Assembly (NCBI RefSeq): GCF_003815655.1
Contig: NZ_CP033917.1
Coordinates: 4,340,001 to 4,404,000, forward strand
Direction: 5' to 3'
DNA: 64,000 nt
From: Chryseobacterium sp. G0201
GTDB taxonomy: Bacteria > Bacteroidota > Bacteroidia > Flavobacteriales > Weeksellaceae
Positions 33,571 to 41,799 of the stretch are shown one piece after another. The first letter of the stretch is position 1. Each line of letters opens with the position of its first letter. The position numbers and the translations under genes are program-made. Under the pieces are notes generated by a model that was given only the letters and a program-made list of their open reading frames with translations, had not been told where the DNA came from and did not search any database.

Positions 33571-35133
33571 ATGCAACACAATTCAGTTTATTATAAATGG
33601 GTTCCGCAATGGCTGAAGCTTCCGCTGCTCGTTTTAGCGCTGTTTCCGCACTTGATGTTATTGTCGATCCTGCATTCCAACAGTGCTTTTACAGCGTCTT
33701 TTATGGATGTTGATCCTGATGATATACAATATTTATTGATCATGATGTACGGAACATTCGTTGTCACCCTGTTGGTTTTACAACGGTTTATGGCGTATTT
33801 CAGTGTGAAATATTACATTTTGCTGATGTCTTCTATTTCAGTGATTATTTTATATGTTTTATCGGTCACGAACGATTATCACGTCATTCTGGTCATTCGA
33901 TTTTTGGAAGGAATCTTCGGATTAATGGAAGGTGCCATATTTTTACCATTAATCATTGCAGAATTAAAAACAAGACACGCCAAAGTCATCGCCTACCTTT
34001 TCATGTACACGATCATGCTGACGGGCGGAACAGTCACCACTTCTTTACTAAAATCAAGCATTCAGGATTATGATTTTCAGCATATGATTTTAATGATCCT
34101 TTACTTTCACATTTTTGTTTTAATTATCGGAATTGCACTTTTCAATAAAAACAGATTTTTCCCTAAAAAGCCTTTGTACCAGTTAGATATTACGAGTTGG
34201 TTTCTGCTTTGGATTTGTTTACAGGCCGGATCGTATGCCATTATTTATGGAAAAAGATTAATGTGGTTTGAATCTGACACCATCATTTTATGCCTGTTTG
34301 TATTCCTGATTTCGGGTGGGTTGTTTATGTTAAAACAAAGAAATTCCAAACGCCCGCTTTTCCATTTTGAAGTTTTCAGTTCAAAAAATGTGATTGTCGG
34401 AATGCTTTTATTCTTCATATTTTATTTAATCCGTTCAGGTTTAAATAATGTTTACGGTATCATGGCAACCGTCTGGAAATGGCCGTGGGATTATATCGTG
34501 GACATTCAATACTGGAATGTTGCGGGAACATTGTTAGGTGTATTTTTATCAGGGATCTGTTTAATGAAAGGTGTTTCTTCAAGAATAGTATTTTTTACAG
34601 GATTTCTCTTATTAGCCATAGATTGTGCTTGGTTCACTTATACTTTTTATCCTGACACAACGCTTTTAACGATTTGTCCGCCTTTATTTTTACAAGGACT
34701 TGCACAAGGTTTATTATTTACGCCATTGGTATTTTTCCTGATCTCAGGAATGCCCGAAGAATATGTTGCCAACGCCACCGCTTTAGGAACTTCTACCCGT
34801 TTCTGGACAACCGCAATTGGTTACGCTTTAATGCAGAATTTGATGTTGTTTTTAACCTTAAAACATTCTGATACATTAAGTTTTGAATTGACAGATACCA
34901 ATCCGGTTTTCTATTCACAATGGAATCAAATTTTTGGAGCAAATATTGCAAAACTTCCTGTCAATGAGTCATTATCGGTGACCGCAGGAGCTTTTAAAGC
35001 TAAAATTGCCGCACAATCCATGTTACTTTCCAATATGGAAATCTTCACAGGATTATTTTGGCTGGCATTGATTACGGCTTTGCTTTTATTACTGTATCAT
35101 CCGGTGAAAATTGCGATTAGAAATATAATGTAA
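33571..35133 (+). CDS. Major facilitator superfamily efflux permease (DHA2/EmrB-like)
   Basis: The ATG at 33571 gives 520 residues starting MQHNSVYYKWVPQWLKLPLLVLALFPHLM. The longer frame opens with a TTG in a Phe-rich, non-family stretch. About fourteen hydrophobic helices fit the DHA2 type. It follows HlyD after a 241-base spacer containing repetitive 'GAGTTTGAGAG' words and no gene, so it may be transcribed with it or separately. It should be the inner-membrane engine of the pump. Confidence 0.82.
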   Translation: MQHNSVYYKWVPQWLKLPLLVLALFPHLMLLSILHSNSAFTASFMDVDPDDIQYLLIMMYGTFVVTLLVLQRFMAYFSVKYYILLMSSISVIILYVLSVTNDYHVILVIRFLEGIFGLMEGAIFLPLIIAELKTRHAKVIAYLFMYTIMLTGGTVTTSLLKSSIQDYDFQHMILMILYFHIFVLIIGIALFNKNRFFPKKPLYQLDITSWFLLWICLQAGSYAIIYGKRLMWFESDTIILCLFVFLISGGLFMLKQRNSKRPLFHFEVFSSKNVIVGMLLFFIFYLIRSGLNNVYGIMATVWKWPWDYIVDIQYWNVAGTLLGVFLSGICLMKGVSSRIVFFTGFLLLAIDCAWFTYTFYPDTTLLTICPPLFLQGLAQGLLFTPLVFFLISGMPEEYVANATALGTSTRFWTTAIGYALMQNLMLFLTLKHSDTLSFELTDTNPVFYSQWNQIFGANIAKLPVNESLSVTAGAFKAKIAAQSMLLSNMEIFTGLFWLALITALLLLLYHPVKIAIRNIM

Positions 35134-35175
35134 TTTTTAGGCAAAAGATTTGCATTATTTTCTGAAATTTGGTTT

Positions 35176-36537
35176 ATGGAAATTCAGGAAATCGTATCAA
35201 AGCAGAAAGAGTTTTTCAACACACAGAAAACGAAGAATTTAAAATTCAGAAAAATGTATCTTGAAAAATTAAGAGATATTATTCTTGAAAATGAAAACCT
35301 CTTAAATGAAGCCATTTACAAAGATTTTGGTAAGTCAAAATTTGATACGTTTACGACTGAAATTTCTTTTATTTTAAAGGATATTAATTATTATCTCAAA
35401 AATTTAAATGCTTTAGCGAAACCTAAAAAAGTAAGAACCAATCTTTCCAATCAAATCGGAAACAGTAAAATTTACTCAGATCCATTAGGCTGTATTCTAG
35501 TAATTGGAGCATGGAATTATCCTTATCAATTATCCCTCTCTCCTATTATTGCTGCTTTGGCTGCCGGGAATTGCTGTATTTTAAAGCCAAGCGAAATTGC
35601 TGAAAACACAATGAAAGCAATGTCTAAAATCATTAATGAAAATTTTCCACCCGAATATTTATATGTTTTTGAAGGAGGAATTGATGAAACAACAGAACTT
35701 CTAAAATTAAAATTCGATAAAATATTTTTCACCGGAAGTACGAAAGTTGGGAAAATTGTTTACAAAGCTGCAGCTGAATATTTAACGCCAGTAACATTAG
35801 AATTAGGCGGAAAATCTCCTGTCATTATCACTAAAGATGCTAATCTTGAAGTCGCAGCCAAACGAATTATTTGGGGTAAATTTTTGAATGCCGGACAAAC
35901 CTGTGTAGCTCCCGATTATTTATTGGTTGAAGAATCTATTCAGGAACAGTTTCTGGAAATGCTGAGAAATCAAATTAAAGAATTCAAATACGAACCAGAT
36001 TCTGAGCAATACACCAGAATTATCAATCAAAAGAATTTCCAGAGATTAATTAAATTAATCGATAAAGAAAAAATATATTTCGGTGGAAACTACGATGAAG
36101 AAAAATTATACATCGAACCTACAATTTTAACTAATATCAATTGGAAAGATGATGTGATGCAGGAAGAAATTTTCGGACCTATTTTACCTGTAATTTTGTT
36201 TAAAAGCTTTAATCAGACATTAAATTATCTGATTGAACTTGAAAAGCCTCTTTCGGCGTATTTATTCACGAATAATTCTGAAGAGAAAGAATCTTTTACT
36301 CAAAAACTATCTTTTGGCGGAGGCTGTATCAATGATGTTGTGATGCATTTAGGAAATGACAATCTCCCTTTTGGAGGTGTCGGAAACTCAGGAATGGGAA
36401 ATTATCACGGTAAATTTGGTTTTGAAACTTTCTCACATCAGAAACCCGTTCTGGAAAAAGCAACTTGGGGAGAACCGAATATAAAATATCCTCCTTATTC
36501 TGAGAAGAAATTAAGTTGGATTAAAAAATTACTCTAA
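35176..36537 (+). CDS. Aldehyde dehydrogenase (class 3-like)
   Basis: This 453-residue protein has active residues N114 ('GAWNYPYQ'), E209 ('TLELGGKSP') and C243 ('NAGQTCVAPDY'). The short N-terminus and about 450-residue length, without the C-terminal oligomerisation extension of class 1/2, point to the class 3/fatty aldehyde group. It oxidises aldehydes to acids with NAD(P). The C-terminal 'FGGVGNSGMGNYHGKFGFETFSH' is the group's fingerprint. It starts 42 bases after the MFS gene and may be cotranscribed. Its terminator is shared with the convergent thioredoxin-like gene. Confidence 0.9.
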   Translation: MEIQEIVSKQKEFFNTQKTKNLKFRKMYLEKLRDIILENENLLNEAIYKDFGKSKFDTFTTEISFILKDINYYLKNLNALAKPKKVRTNLSNQIGNSKIYSDPLGCILVIGAWNYPYQLSLSPIIAALAAGNCCILKPSEIAENTMKAMSKIINENFPPEYLYVFEGGIDETTELLKLKFDKIFFTGSTKVGKIVYKAAAEYLTPVTLELGGKSPVIITKDANLEVAAKRIIWGKFLNAGQTCVAPDYLLVEESIQEQFLEMLRNQIKEFKYEPDSEQYTRIINQKNFQRLIKLIDKEKIYFGGNYDEEKLYIEPTILTNINWKDDVMQEEIFGPILPVILFKSFNQTLNYLIELEKPLSAYLFTNNSEEKESFTQKLSFGGGCINDVVMHLGNDNLPFGGVGNSGMGNYHGKFGFETFSHQKPVLEKATWGEPNIKYPPYSEKKLSWIKKLL

Positions 36538-36544
36538 AAACAAA

Positions 36545-36569
36545 AAAACCGAGACAATTTCTCGGTTTT
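36545..36569. terminator. Bidirectional terminator between convergent genes
   Basis: A perfect 10-bp stem AAAACCGAGA / TCTCGGTTTT with a 5-base loop, flanked by A-runs on the left and T-runs on the right, lies between the aldehyde dehydrogenase stop codon and the thioredoxin-like stop codon. Confidence 0.85.
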
Positions 36570-36574
36570 AATTT

Positions 36575-37120
36575 TTATGACTTAGGAGCCCATTGATTGA
36601 AAAATTCTTTTGTTTTTTCTAAACTGTAGCCCTTATCCTGTTCCAAAACATCACTTTGCTGTACATGGATCATTTTTCCGTCCTTATCTAAAACAATAAA
36701 CACCGGATATCCAAATTTATCTCCAGGATTTTCATACTGAGAAAAAATCTTTTCGTTTTTATTGTCAGGAGAATAATTCAAATGATAATACACGTAATTT
36801 TTATCTACAATTCCTTTTAATTCAGGAGTTGTCTCCACAAATTGATTAAAACGAAGACACCAGATACACCAATTTCCCCCCGCTTGGATCATAATATTTT
36901 TATTTTCCTTTTTAGCCTGAACAATCAGAGCGTCAATATCTTTCTGAGCATCCGCTTTTGGGTTGTATGGTTTAGGTAATTTTGCTTTTTCCTCTGCTGC
37001 TGCCTTTTTCTTCTGCTCTATTACTTTCGGATCTTCCTTCACTTTTTCTGTCTGTGCATACGCCATCGATCCAAATGCCATAAATAGGGCTACAAAATAT
37101 TTTAATGATGTCTTTTTCAT
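36575..37120 (-). CDS. Periplasmic thioredoxin-like protein
   Basis: This 181-residue protein has a signal peptide (MKKTSLKYFVALFMAFGSMAYAQ) and a Lys-rich linker at about 25-60. A thioredoxin-fold domain follows with the redox motif C85-I-W-C88 ('GGNWCIWCLRF'). It may reduce or isomerise disulfides in the periplasm, like other thioredoxin-family proteins with N-terminal Lys-rich segments. The CIWC motif differs from the CGPC of thioredoxin. No partner reductase is adjacent. Confidence 0.85.
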   Translation of the reverse strand: MKKTSLKYFVALFMAFGSMAYAQTEKVKEDPKVIEQKKKAAAEEKAKLPKPYNPKADAQKDIDALIVQAKKENKNIMIQAGGNWCIWCLRFNQFVETTPELKGIVDKNYVYYHLNYSPDNKNEKIFSQYENPGDKFGYPVFIVLDKDGKMIHVQQSDVLEQDKGYSLEKTKEFFNQWAPKS

Positions 37121-37183
37121 ACTATAAAAATAAAAAATTAATACTTATTATCAGCAAAAATGAAACCATAATTTTATTATCAC

Positions 37184-37191
37184 TAAATTTG
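37184..37191 (+). promoter_or_regulatory. -7 box close to the acyltransferase start
   Basis: An exact TAAATTTG ends just 8 bases before the acyltransferase ATG, which would give a transcript with almost no leader. No TTG is well placed upstream. Confidence 0.45.
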
Positions 37192-37199
37192 CACGTTTT

Positions 37200-38084
37200 A
37201 TGAATTTCTTTATCAAAATATTATACTTAATTTCTAAACTTCCTCTGAAAATATTATATATTTTTTCAGACATTATCTTCTTTTTAAACTATTACGTAGT
37301 TGGATATAGAAAACAAGTAATCACTCAGAATTTAAAGAACTCTTTCCCAGAAAAATCGGAAGAAGAAATTGCTGCTATTAAAAAGAAATTTTATTTAAAT
37401 TTTTCTGATTATTTGGCTGAAACAATAAAATCTTTCACTATGTCTGAAACTGAAACAAAGGTAAGGATGCAGCACATCAACCAAGAATTGTTTCATGAAG
37501 CTAAAGAAGAAGGGAAAAATATTATTTTATTGGCAGGCCATGTTTTCAATTGGGAATGGATGAATACTTTGGCTACCATCGTACCACAAACAAACTGTCA
37601 TCCGGTTTACAGAAAGGTTAATAGTACTTTTTGGGAAAACCAGATGAAAAAAGTCAGAAGTAAATTTGGAAATGATGCGTTGGAAGCAAATGAGGTTGTT
37701 TTAAATATTTTCAGAGCTAAAAACAATGGCGATTCTATTTATCTTTTTGTAGCAGATCAAACTCCGCATTTTTCGCATGTCAGTTATGGATTAGAATTTC
37801 TAAATCAAAGAACTCCCGCATTTATAGGGTATGATAAATTAGCCACAAGAATGGATCTTATTTTCATTTATTGTGAAATGAAGAAGGTTAAACGTGGTTT
37901 TTATCAGATTAATTACCACAGAGTTATGCCTGACGGAGAGAAATTTGCAAAAAATGAAGTAGTAAGAAAATTCCATAAATTGTTAGAAAATACTTTGCAT
38001 AAAAGACCCGATAATTATTTGTGGTCACACAGAAAATGGAAATATCAAGACTCTATTAAAGATTTTGATTCTGAAAAAATATAG
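37200..38084 (+). CDS. Lipid A-type lysophospholipid acyltransferase (LpxL/HtrB-like)
   Basis: This 294-residue protein has an N-terminal membrane anchor and the acyltransferase box H114-x4-E119 in 'AGHVFNWEWM', the HX4E pattern of the LpxL/HtrB family. The following 'CHPVYRKVNSTFWENQMKK' carries the usual Arg/Lys. It probably adds a secondary acyl chain to lipid A or another lysolipid in the inner membrane. The glycosyltransferase starts the base after its stop codon, so they are co-transcribed. Confidence 0.88.
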   Translation: MNFFIKILYLISKLPLKILYIFSDIIFFLNYYVVGYRKQVITQNLKNSFPEKSEEEIAAIKKKFYLNFSDYLAETIKSFTMSETETKVRMQHINQELFHEAKEEGKNIILLAGHVFNWEWMNTLATIVPQTNCHPVYRKVNSTFWENQMKKVRSKFGNDALEANEVVLNIFRAKNNGDSIYLFVADQTPHFSHVSYGLEFLNQRTPAFIGYDKLATRMDLIFIYCEMKKVKRGFYQINYHRVMPDGEKFAKNEVVRKFHKLLENTLHKRPDNYLWSHRKWKYQDSIKDFDSEKI

Positions 38085-39059
38085 ATGAACATGTCAAAAA
38101 AACTGGCAGTTGCCATATTGAACTGGAACGGTAAAAACTGGCTTGAAAAATTCTTGCCAAGCGTTGTACAGTTTTCTCAAAATGCAGATATTTATGTTAT
38201 TGACAATCTTTCAACAGATGATTCTATAGACTATTTACAAACTCATTTTCCTTCGGTTCACATTATCAAAAATAATCAAAATTTCGGCTTTGCAGGAGGT
38301 TATAATGAAGGTTTAAAAGAGATAAAAGCTGAATATTTCTGTTTACTCAATTCAGATGTTGAAGTTACTGAAAACTGGATTGAACCTGTTTTAGATTTAT
38401 TTGAAAAAAATCCTGAAATATCAGCGATTCAACCAAAGATATTATCTTTTAATAATAAAAATTTCTTTGAATTTGCAGGAGCGGGAGGTGGTTTAATAGA
38501 CAACCTTGGTTATCCTTACTGTAGAGGAAGAATATTTGATGATCTGGAAGAAGATAAAGGTCAGTACAACGATGAAACAGAGATTTTCTGGGCTTCAGGA
38601 TGTTGTTTTTTTATTCGATCAAAAGATTTTTGGGAGCAGAAAGGTTTTGATGAAAGATTTTTTGCCCATCAGGAAGAAATTGATCTTTGCTGGAGATTAA
38701 TTAATTCAGGAAAGAAAATATTTTATACCGGGAAATCTACAGTTTATCATGTTGGTGGCGGAACTTTAAATAAACAAAGTGCCCAGAAAACCTATTTAAA
38801 TATCAGAAATAACCTTTCGATGATGTTGAAAAATTTACCATTTCCTACGTTAATTTGGTTGATATTTTTCAGATTGTGTTTAGACGGAATTGCAGGAATT
38901 TATTTTGGATTTAAACATGGATTTCCACATCTTTGGGCTGTTGCGAGAGCACATTTTGGTTTCTACGCACAACTTCCCGGAACCTGGAAGCTTCGTCAAA
39001 AACATCAAAAAGAGGTTTTTTATCAATCCAAATGGTTAATTTTCAAACATTTCCTTTAA
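38085..39059 (+). CDS. Glycosyltransferase family 2 (rhamnosyltransferase-like)
   Basis: This 324-residue protein has a GT-A N-terminal domain: 'VAILNWNGKNWLEKFLPSV', nucleotide-binding 'IDNLSTDDSIDYL', the acceptor-site 'NSDVEV' near 89-94, and 'HQEEIDLCWRL' near 190-205. A C-terminal amphipathic or membrane stretch at 250-290 suggests membrane association. The start ATG immediately follows the acyltransferase stop codon. It probably adds a sugar to a cell-envelope polysaccharide. The sugar and acceptor cannot be read. Confidence 0.88.
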   Translation: MNMSKKLAVAILNWNGKNWLEKFLPSVVQFSQNADIYVIDNLSTDDSIDYLQTHFPSVHIIKNNQNFGFAGGYNEGLKEIKAEYFCLLNSDVEVTENWIEPVLDLFEKNPEISAIQPKILSFNNKNFFEFAGAGGGLIDNLGYPYCRGRIFDDLEEDKGQYNDETEIFWASGCCFFIRSKDFWEQKGFDERFFAHQEEIDLCWRLINSGKKIFYTGKSTVYHVGGGTLNKQSAQKTYLNIRNNLSMMLKNLPFPTLIWLIFFRLCLDGIAGIYFGFKHGFPHLWAVARAHFGFYAQLPGTWKLRQKHQKEVFYQSKWLIFKHFL

Positions 39060-39118
39060 GATTGCAGATTTTAGAGCTTCGTTTCAGGATTGATCAAGAA
39101 TATTTAATGAATGTTGAA

Positions 39119-39223
39119 AGCTGCAGCCCGACTTGAGTGGAGCACATTTTGTGGTTTTCTTGAAGGAAAAAGCGTTGGCAAAACTACAAAATTGCGGGAA
39201 CGGAAGGCGGGGAAAAGCTGCCC
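39119..39223. repeat. Dispersed intergenic element, second copy of the 3831-3948 family
   Basis: Outer words 'CTGCAGCCCGACTTGAGTGG' and 'TGCGGGAACGGAAGGCGGGG' resemble those of the 3831-3948 copy, while the centre differs: ATTTTGTGGTTTT pairs with AAAACTACAAAAT. It occupies the spacer between the glycosyltransferase and the exonuclease gene. It is probably an old repeat element or a structured leader RNA. Confidence 0.5.
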
Positions 39224-39277
39224 AAAATATTAGAAATAATTCATAACTTATACCCCTTAATTTTATAATTACATTTC

Positions 39278-39832
39278 ATGGATTTTTGCGCGATAGATTT
39301 CGAAACAGCTACTAATGACCGGAGTTCAGCTTGTGAAGTTGGCATTTGTATTGTGCAGGATTCTAAAATTATAGAGACAAAAACCTGGCTGATAAAACCT
39401 CCTAGCTTTCCATATTTTAGTCAGTATAATATTGATGTGCACGGAATTTTACCGAATGATGTAAAAAACTCACCTACTTTCGACGAGATCTGGTACGAAA
39501 TCCAAGAAATGATGTATGGAACATTGATGATCGCTCATAACGCGAGTTTTGACGCAGGAGTTCTAAGAGCATGTCTGAGTCATTATGGTATGTTTACCCC
39601 TAAAATAGACTATTTATGCAGCATTCAGCTGGCAAAGAAATCATGGAATTACCTTCCTAAATATGGTTTAAAACATTTGGCGGAATATCATCAGATAAAA
39701 TTTAAACATCACAGAGCAGGTGCTGATGCAGAAGTTTGTGCAAAGATTTCATTATTAGCTTTTGAAAAATTATTCCTTACAAGCAACGATGAAGTTTCTG
39801 ATTATATGAAGCTGAAAATTAAGAAGCTTTAA
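39278..39832 (+). CDS. DEDDh 3'-5' exonuclease domain protein
   Basis: This 184-residue protein has the DnaQ-like motifs D7/E9 (ExoI 'IDFETAT'), D92 ('AHNASFDAGV') and H145/D150 ('HHRAGADAE'), i.e. the full DEDDh set. It should be a metal-dependent 3'-5' nuclease acting in replication, repair or RNA turnover, of the DNA polymerase III epsilon-like type. No polymerase subunit is adjacent. The short C-terminus lacks other domains. It is downstream of a repeat element and probably separately expressed. Confidence 0.88.
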   Translation: MDFCAIDFETATNDRSSACEVGICIVQDSKIIETKTWLIKPPSFPYFSQYNIDVHGILPNDVKNSPTFDEIWYEIQEMMYGTLMIAHNASFDAGVLRACLSHYGMFTPKIDYLCSIQLAKKSWNYLPKYGLKHLAEYHQIKFKHHRAGADAEVCAKISLLAFEKLFLTSNDEVSDYMKLKIKKL

Positions 39833-40037
39833 TAGTTAAAATTACTCAATTTTTATAACAAGTTTGTCACTCTGTAAGAATCTACGTTTGCTTTGTCGAG
39901 ATGCTTCCAGCATGATAAAATCATTAAGTATATTTGAGATTAGCTTTGTTATTTTTACCATTGATCGCAAAGATTTACACGGATGATACTGTTTAAATTT
40001 CATCTAATCTTGAGATAATTTGGTATTTCATTCAGAA

Positions 40038-40424
40038 TTAATTGCTTAAAACTTCAGACAAAAGGTTAAATTTTGGAATGTCAATTTCAAAACTTTCCTG
40101 AGTATCCATATTTTTAACCAAATATTTTCCACTCATATTTCCTACCCCGGAACGTAACATTACATTAGAAAAGTAAGCAAAACTCTCACTTACAGGAATT
40201 TCCGGTGTTAATCCTATTACACCATCTCCTATAATCTCTGTAAATCCGAATCCTACGTCAAAAATCAACCATTTTCTTTTAAGAATTTTAATGGGAAAAC
40301 TTCCGTCATTTTCTATCGTTATGCTGTATTTAAAAACATATCGATTTTCGGATGGATAACTGTTTTTGCTATCATATTCAGGTACAACTGAAACTTTGAT
40401 ATTCGAAGTCATTTTTGAAAACAT
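40038..40424 (-). CDS. apaG: ApaG protein
   Basis: This 128-residue ApaG-fold protein has 'YVFKYSITIENDGSFPIKILKRKWLIFD' and 'EIIGDGVIGLTPEIPVSESFAYFS', the conserved beta-sandwich and loop of the family. The biochemical role is uncertain; in Gram-negative bacteria apaG adjoins ksgA/apaH. Here neither is adjacent. The frame could begin at the GTG at 40427, the ATG at 40424 or the ATG at 40412; I use 40424. Confidence 0.85.
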   Translation of the reverse strand: MFSKMTSNIKVSVVPEYDSKNSYPSENRYVFKYSITIENDGSFPIKILKRKWLIFDVGFGFTEIIGDGVIGLTPEIPVSESFAYFSNVMLRSGVGNMSGKYLVKNMDTQESFEIDIPKFNLLSEVLSN

Positions 40425-40453
40425 CACTTTTGTATTTATTAAATATATACAAA

Positions 40454-40479
40454 AATCTCGCCTTTTTCAAAGCGAGATT
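40454..40479 (-). terminator. Terminator of the sucA-sucB operon
   Basis: A perfect 8-bp stem AATCTCGC / GCGAGATT, followed by T on the minus strand, lies 28 bases past the sucB stop codon. Confidence 0.75.
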
Positions 40480-40506
40480 GTAAGTTTATTGTAAAATTAA
40501 TTAAAA

Positions 40507-41760
40507 TTATAATTCTAAACCTCTTCTTTCGTCACCTCCCATCAATATTTCAACAGGGTTGTCGATACCTTCTTTTACTGCTACCAAGAATCCTACAGAC
40601 TCTTTTCCGTCAATAATTCTATGGTCATAAGACATTGCAACGTACATCATTGGACGAATTACAACTTGTCCGTCAACCGCAACCGGTCTTTGGATAATGT
40701 TGTGCATTCCTAAGATTGCAGATTGAGGTGGGTTAATAATTGGTGTAGACAACATAGATCCGAAAGTACCACCATTTGTAATAGTGAATGTACCACCAGT
40801 CATTTCGTCAACCGTGATTTTCCCGTCTCTTACTTTCACAGCAAGATCTTTGATGTTTGCTTCAACACCTTTGAAAGACATGTTTTCAGCATTTCTCAAT
40901 ACCGGAACCATTAATCCTTTAGGTCCTGAAACTGCAATTGAAATATCGCAGAAATCATAGTTAATTTTGAAATCTCCGTCAATCGATGCATTTACATCAG
41001 GATATAATTTTAATGCTCTTGTAACCGCTTTTGTGAAGAAAGACATGAAACCAAGTCCAACTCCGTGTTTTTGAGCAAATTCTTCTTTATATTGCTTTCT
41101 TAGTCTAAAGATTTCAGACATGTCAACTTCGTTGAAAGTAGTTAACATCGCTGTTTCATTCTTCACAGAAACTAATCTTGAAGCGATCTTTCTTCTAAGA
41201 ACAGAAAGTTTAGTAGTTGTTGAAGCTCTAGAACCTGTAGCTGTTAATGAGTTACCTCCCATTGCAGGAACAGCAGCCAATTCAGCGTCAGTTTTAGTGA
41301 TTCTTCCGTCTCTTCCCTTTCCTGTAACTTGTGATGCATCAATACCCTTTTCGTCAAGAATTTTCTTAGCAGCAGGAGATGGAGCCCCAGAAGCATAAGT
41401 TTGAGGTGCCGCAACTGGTGCAGCAGGTTTTGGAGCTTCTGTTTTTACAGGCTCAGCAGCTTTAGGAGCCTCTTCTTGTTTTGGAGCTTCAGCAGCAGGA
41501 GCAGATCCTTCTGGCTTAGCAGCATCCATATCAATTAAACAAACTACCTGACCTACTTGTACTACATCACCTTCTTCAGCTTTTAAAGTAATAATTCCAC
41601 TTTGTTCAGCAGGTAATTCAAGTGTTGCTTTGTCTGAGTCTACTTCAGCGATTGGTTGATCTTTTTCTACATAATCACCATCGTTTACAAGCCAAGTTGC
41701 AATTTCAACTTCTGTAATTGATTCGCCCGGTGAAGGAACTTTCATTTCTAAAATTGACAT
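40507..41760 (-). CDS. sucB: 2-oxoglutarate dehydrogenase E2 (dihydrolipoyllysine succinyltransferase)
   Basis: This 417-residue protein has a lipoyl domain at 1-75 with K44 in 'VDSDKATLEL', an Ala/Pro/Glu linker, the subunit-binding region near 130-160 and a catalytic C-domain with 'YVAMSYDHRIIDG'. It transfers the succinyl group to CoA. It follows sucA after 39 bases, making the sucA-sucB pair. A separate E3 is not adjacent. Confidence 0.93.
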   Translation of the reverse strand: MSILEMKVPSPGESITEVEIATWLVNDGDYVEKDQPIAEVDSDKATLELPAEQSGIITLKAEEGDVVQVGQVVCLIDMDAAKPEGSAPAAEAPKQEEAPKAAEPVKTEAPKPAAPVAAPQTYASGAPSPAAKKILDEKGIDASQVTGKGRDGRITKTDAELAAVPAMGGNSLTATGSRASTTTKLSVLRRKIASRLVSVKNETAMLTTFNEVDMSEIFRLRKQYKEEFAQKHGVGLGFMSFFTKAVTRALKLYPDVNASIDGDFKINYDFCDISIAVSGPKGLMVPVLRNAENMSFKGVEANIKDLAVKVRDGKITVDEMTGGTFTITNGGTFGSMLSTPIINPPQSAILGMHNIIQRPVAVDGQVVIRPMMYVAMSYDHRIIDGKESVGFLVAVKEGIDNPVEILMGGDERRGLEL

Positions 41761-41799
41761 ATTGAGTATTTTTTATTTTTTAATTGAATATTATTTTAA

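Noticed and set aside
39841..39920. Words like GAGATGCTTCCAGCATGATA as a third copy of the 5508/59374 element.
   Set aside because: Only a short degenerate piece matches and there are no paired arms, so I do not call it a copy.
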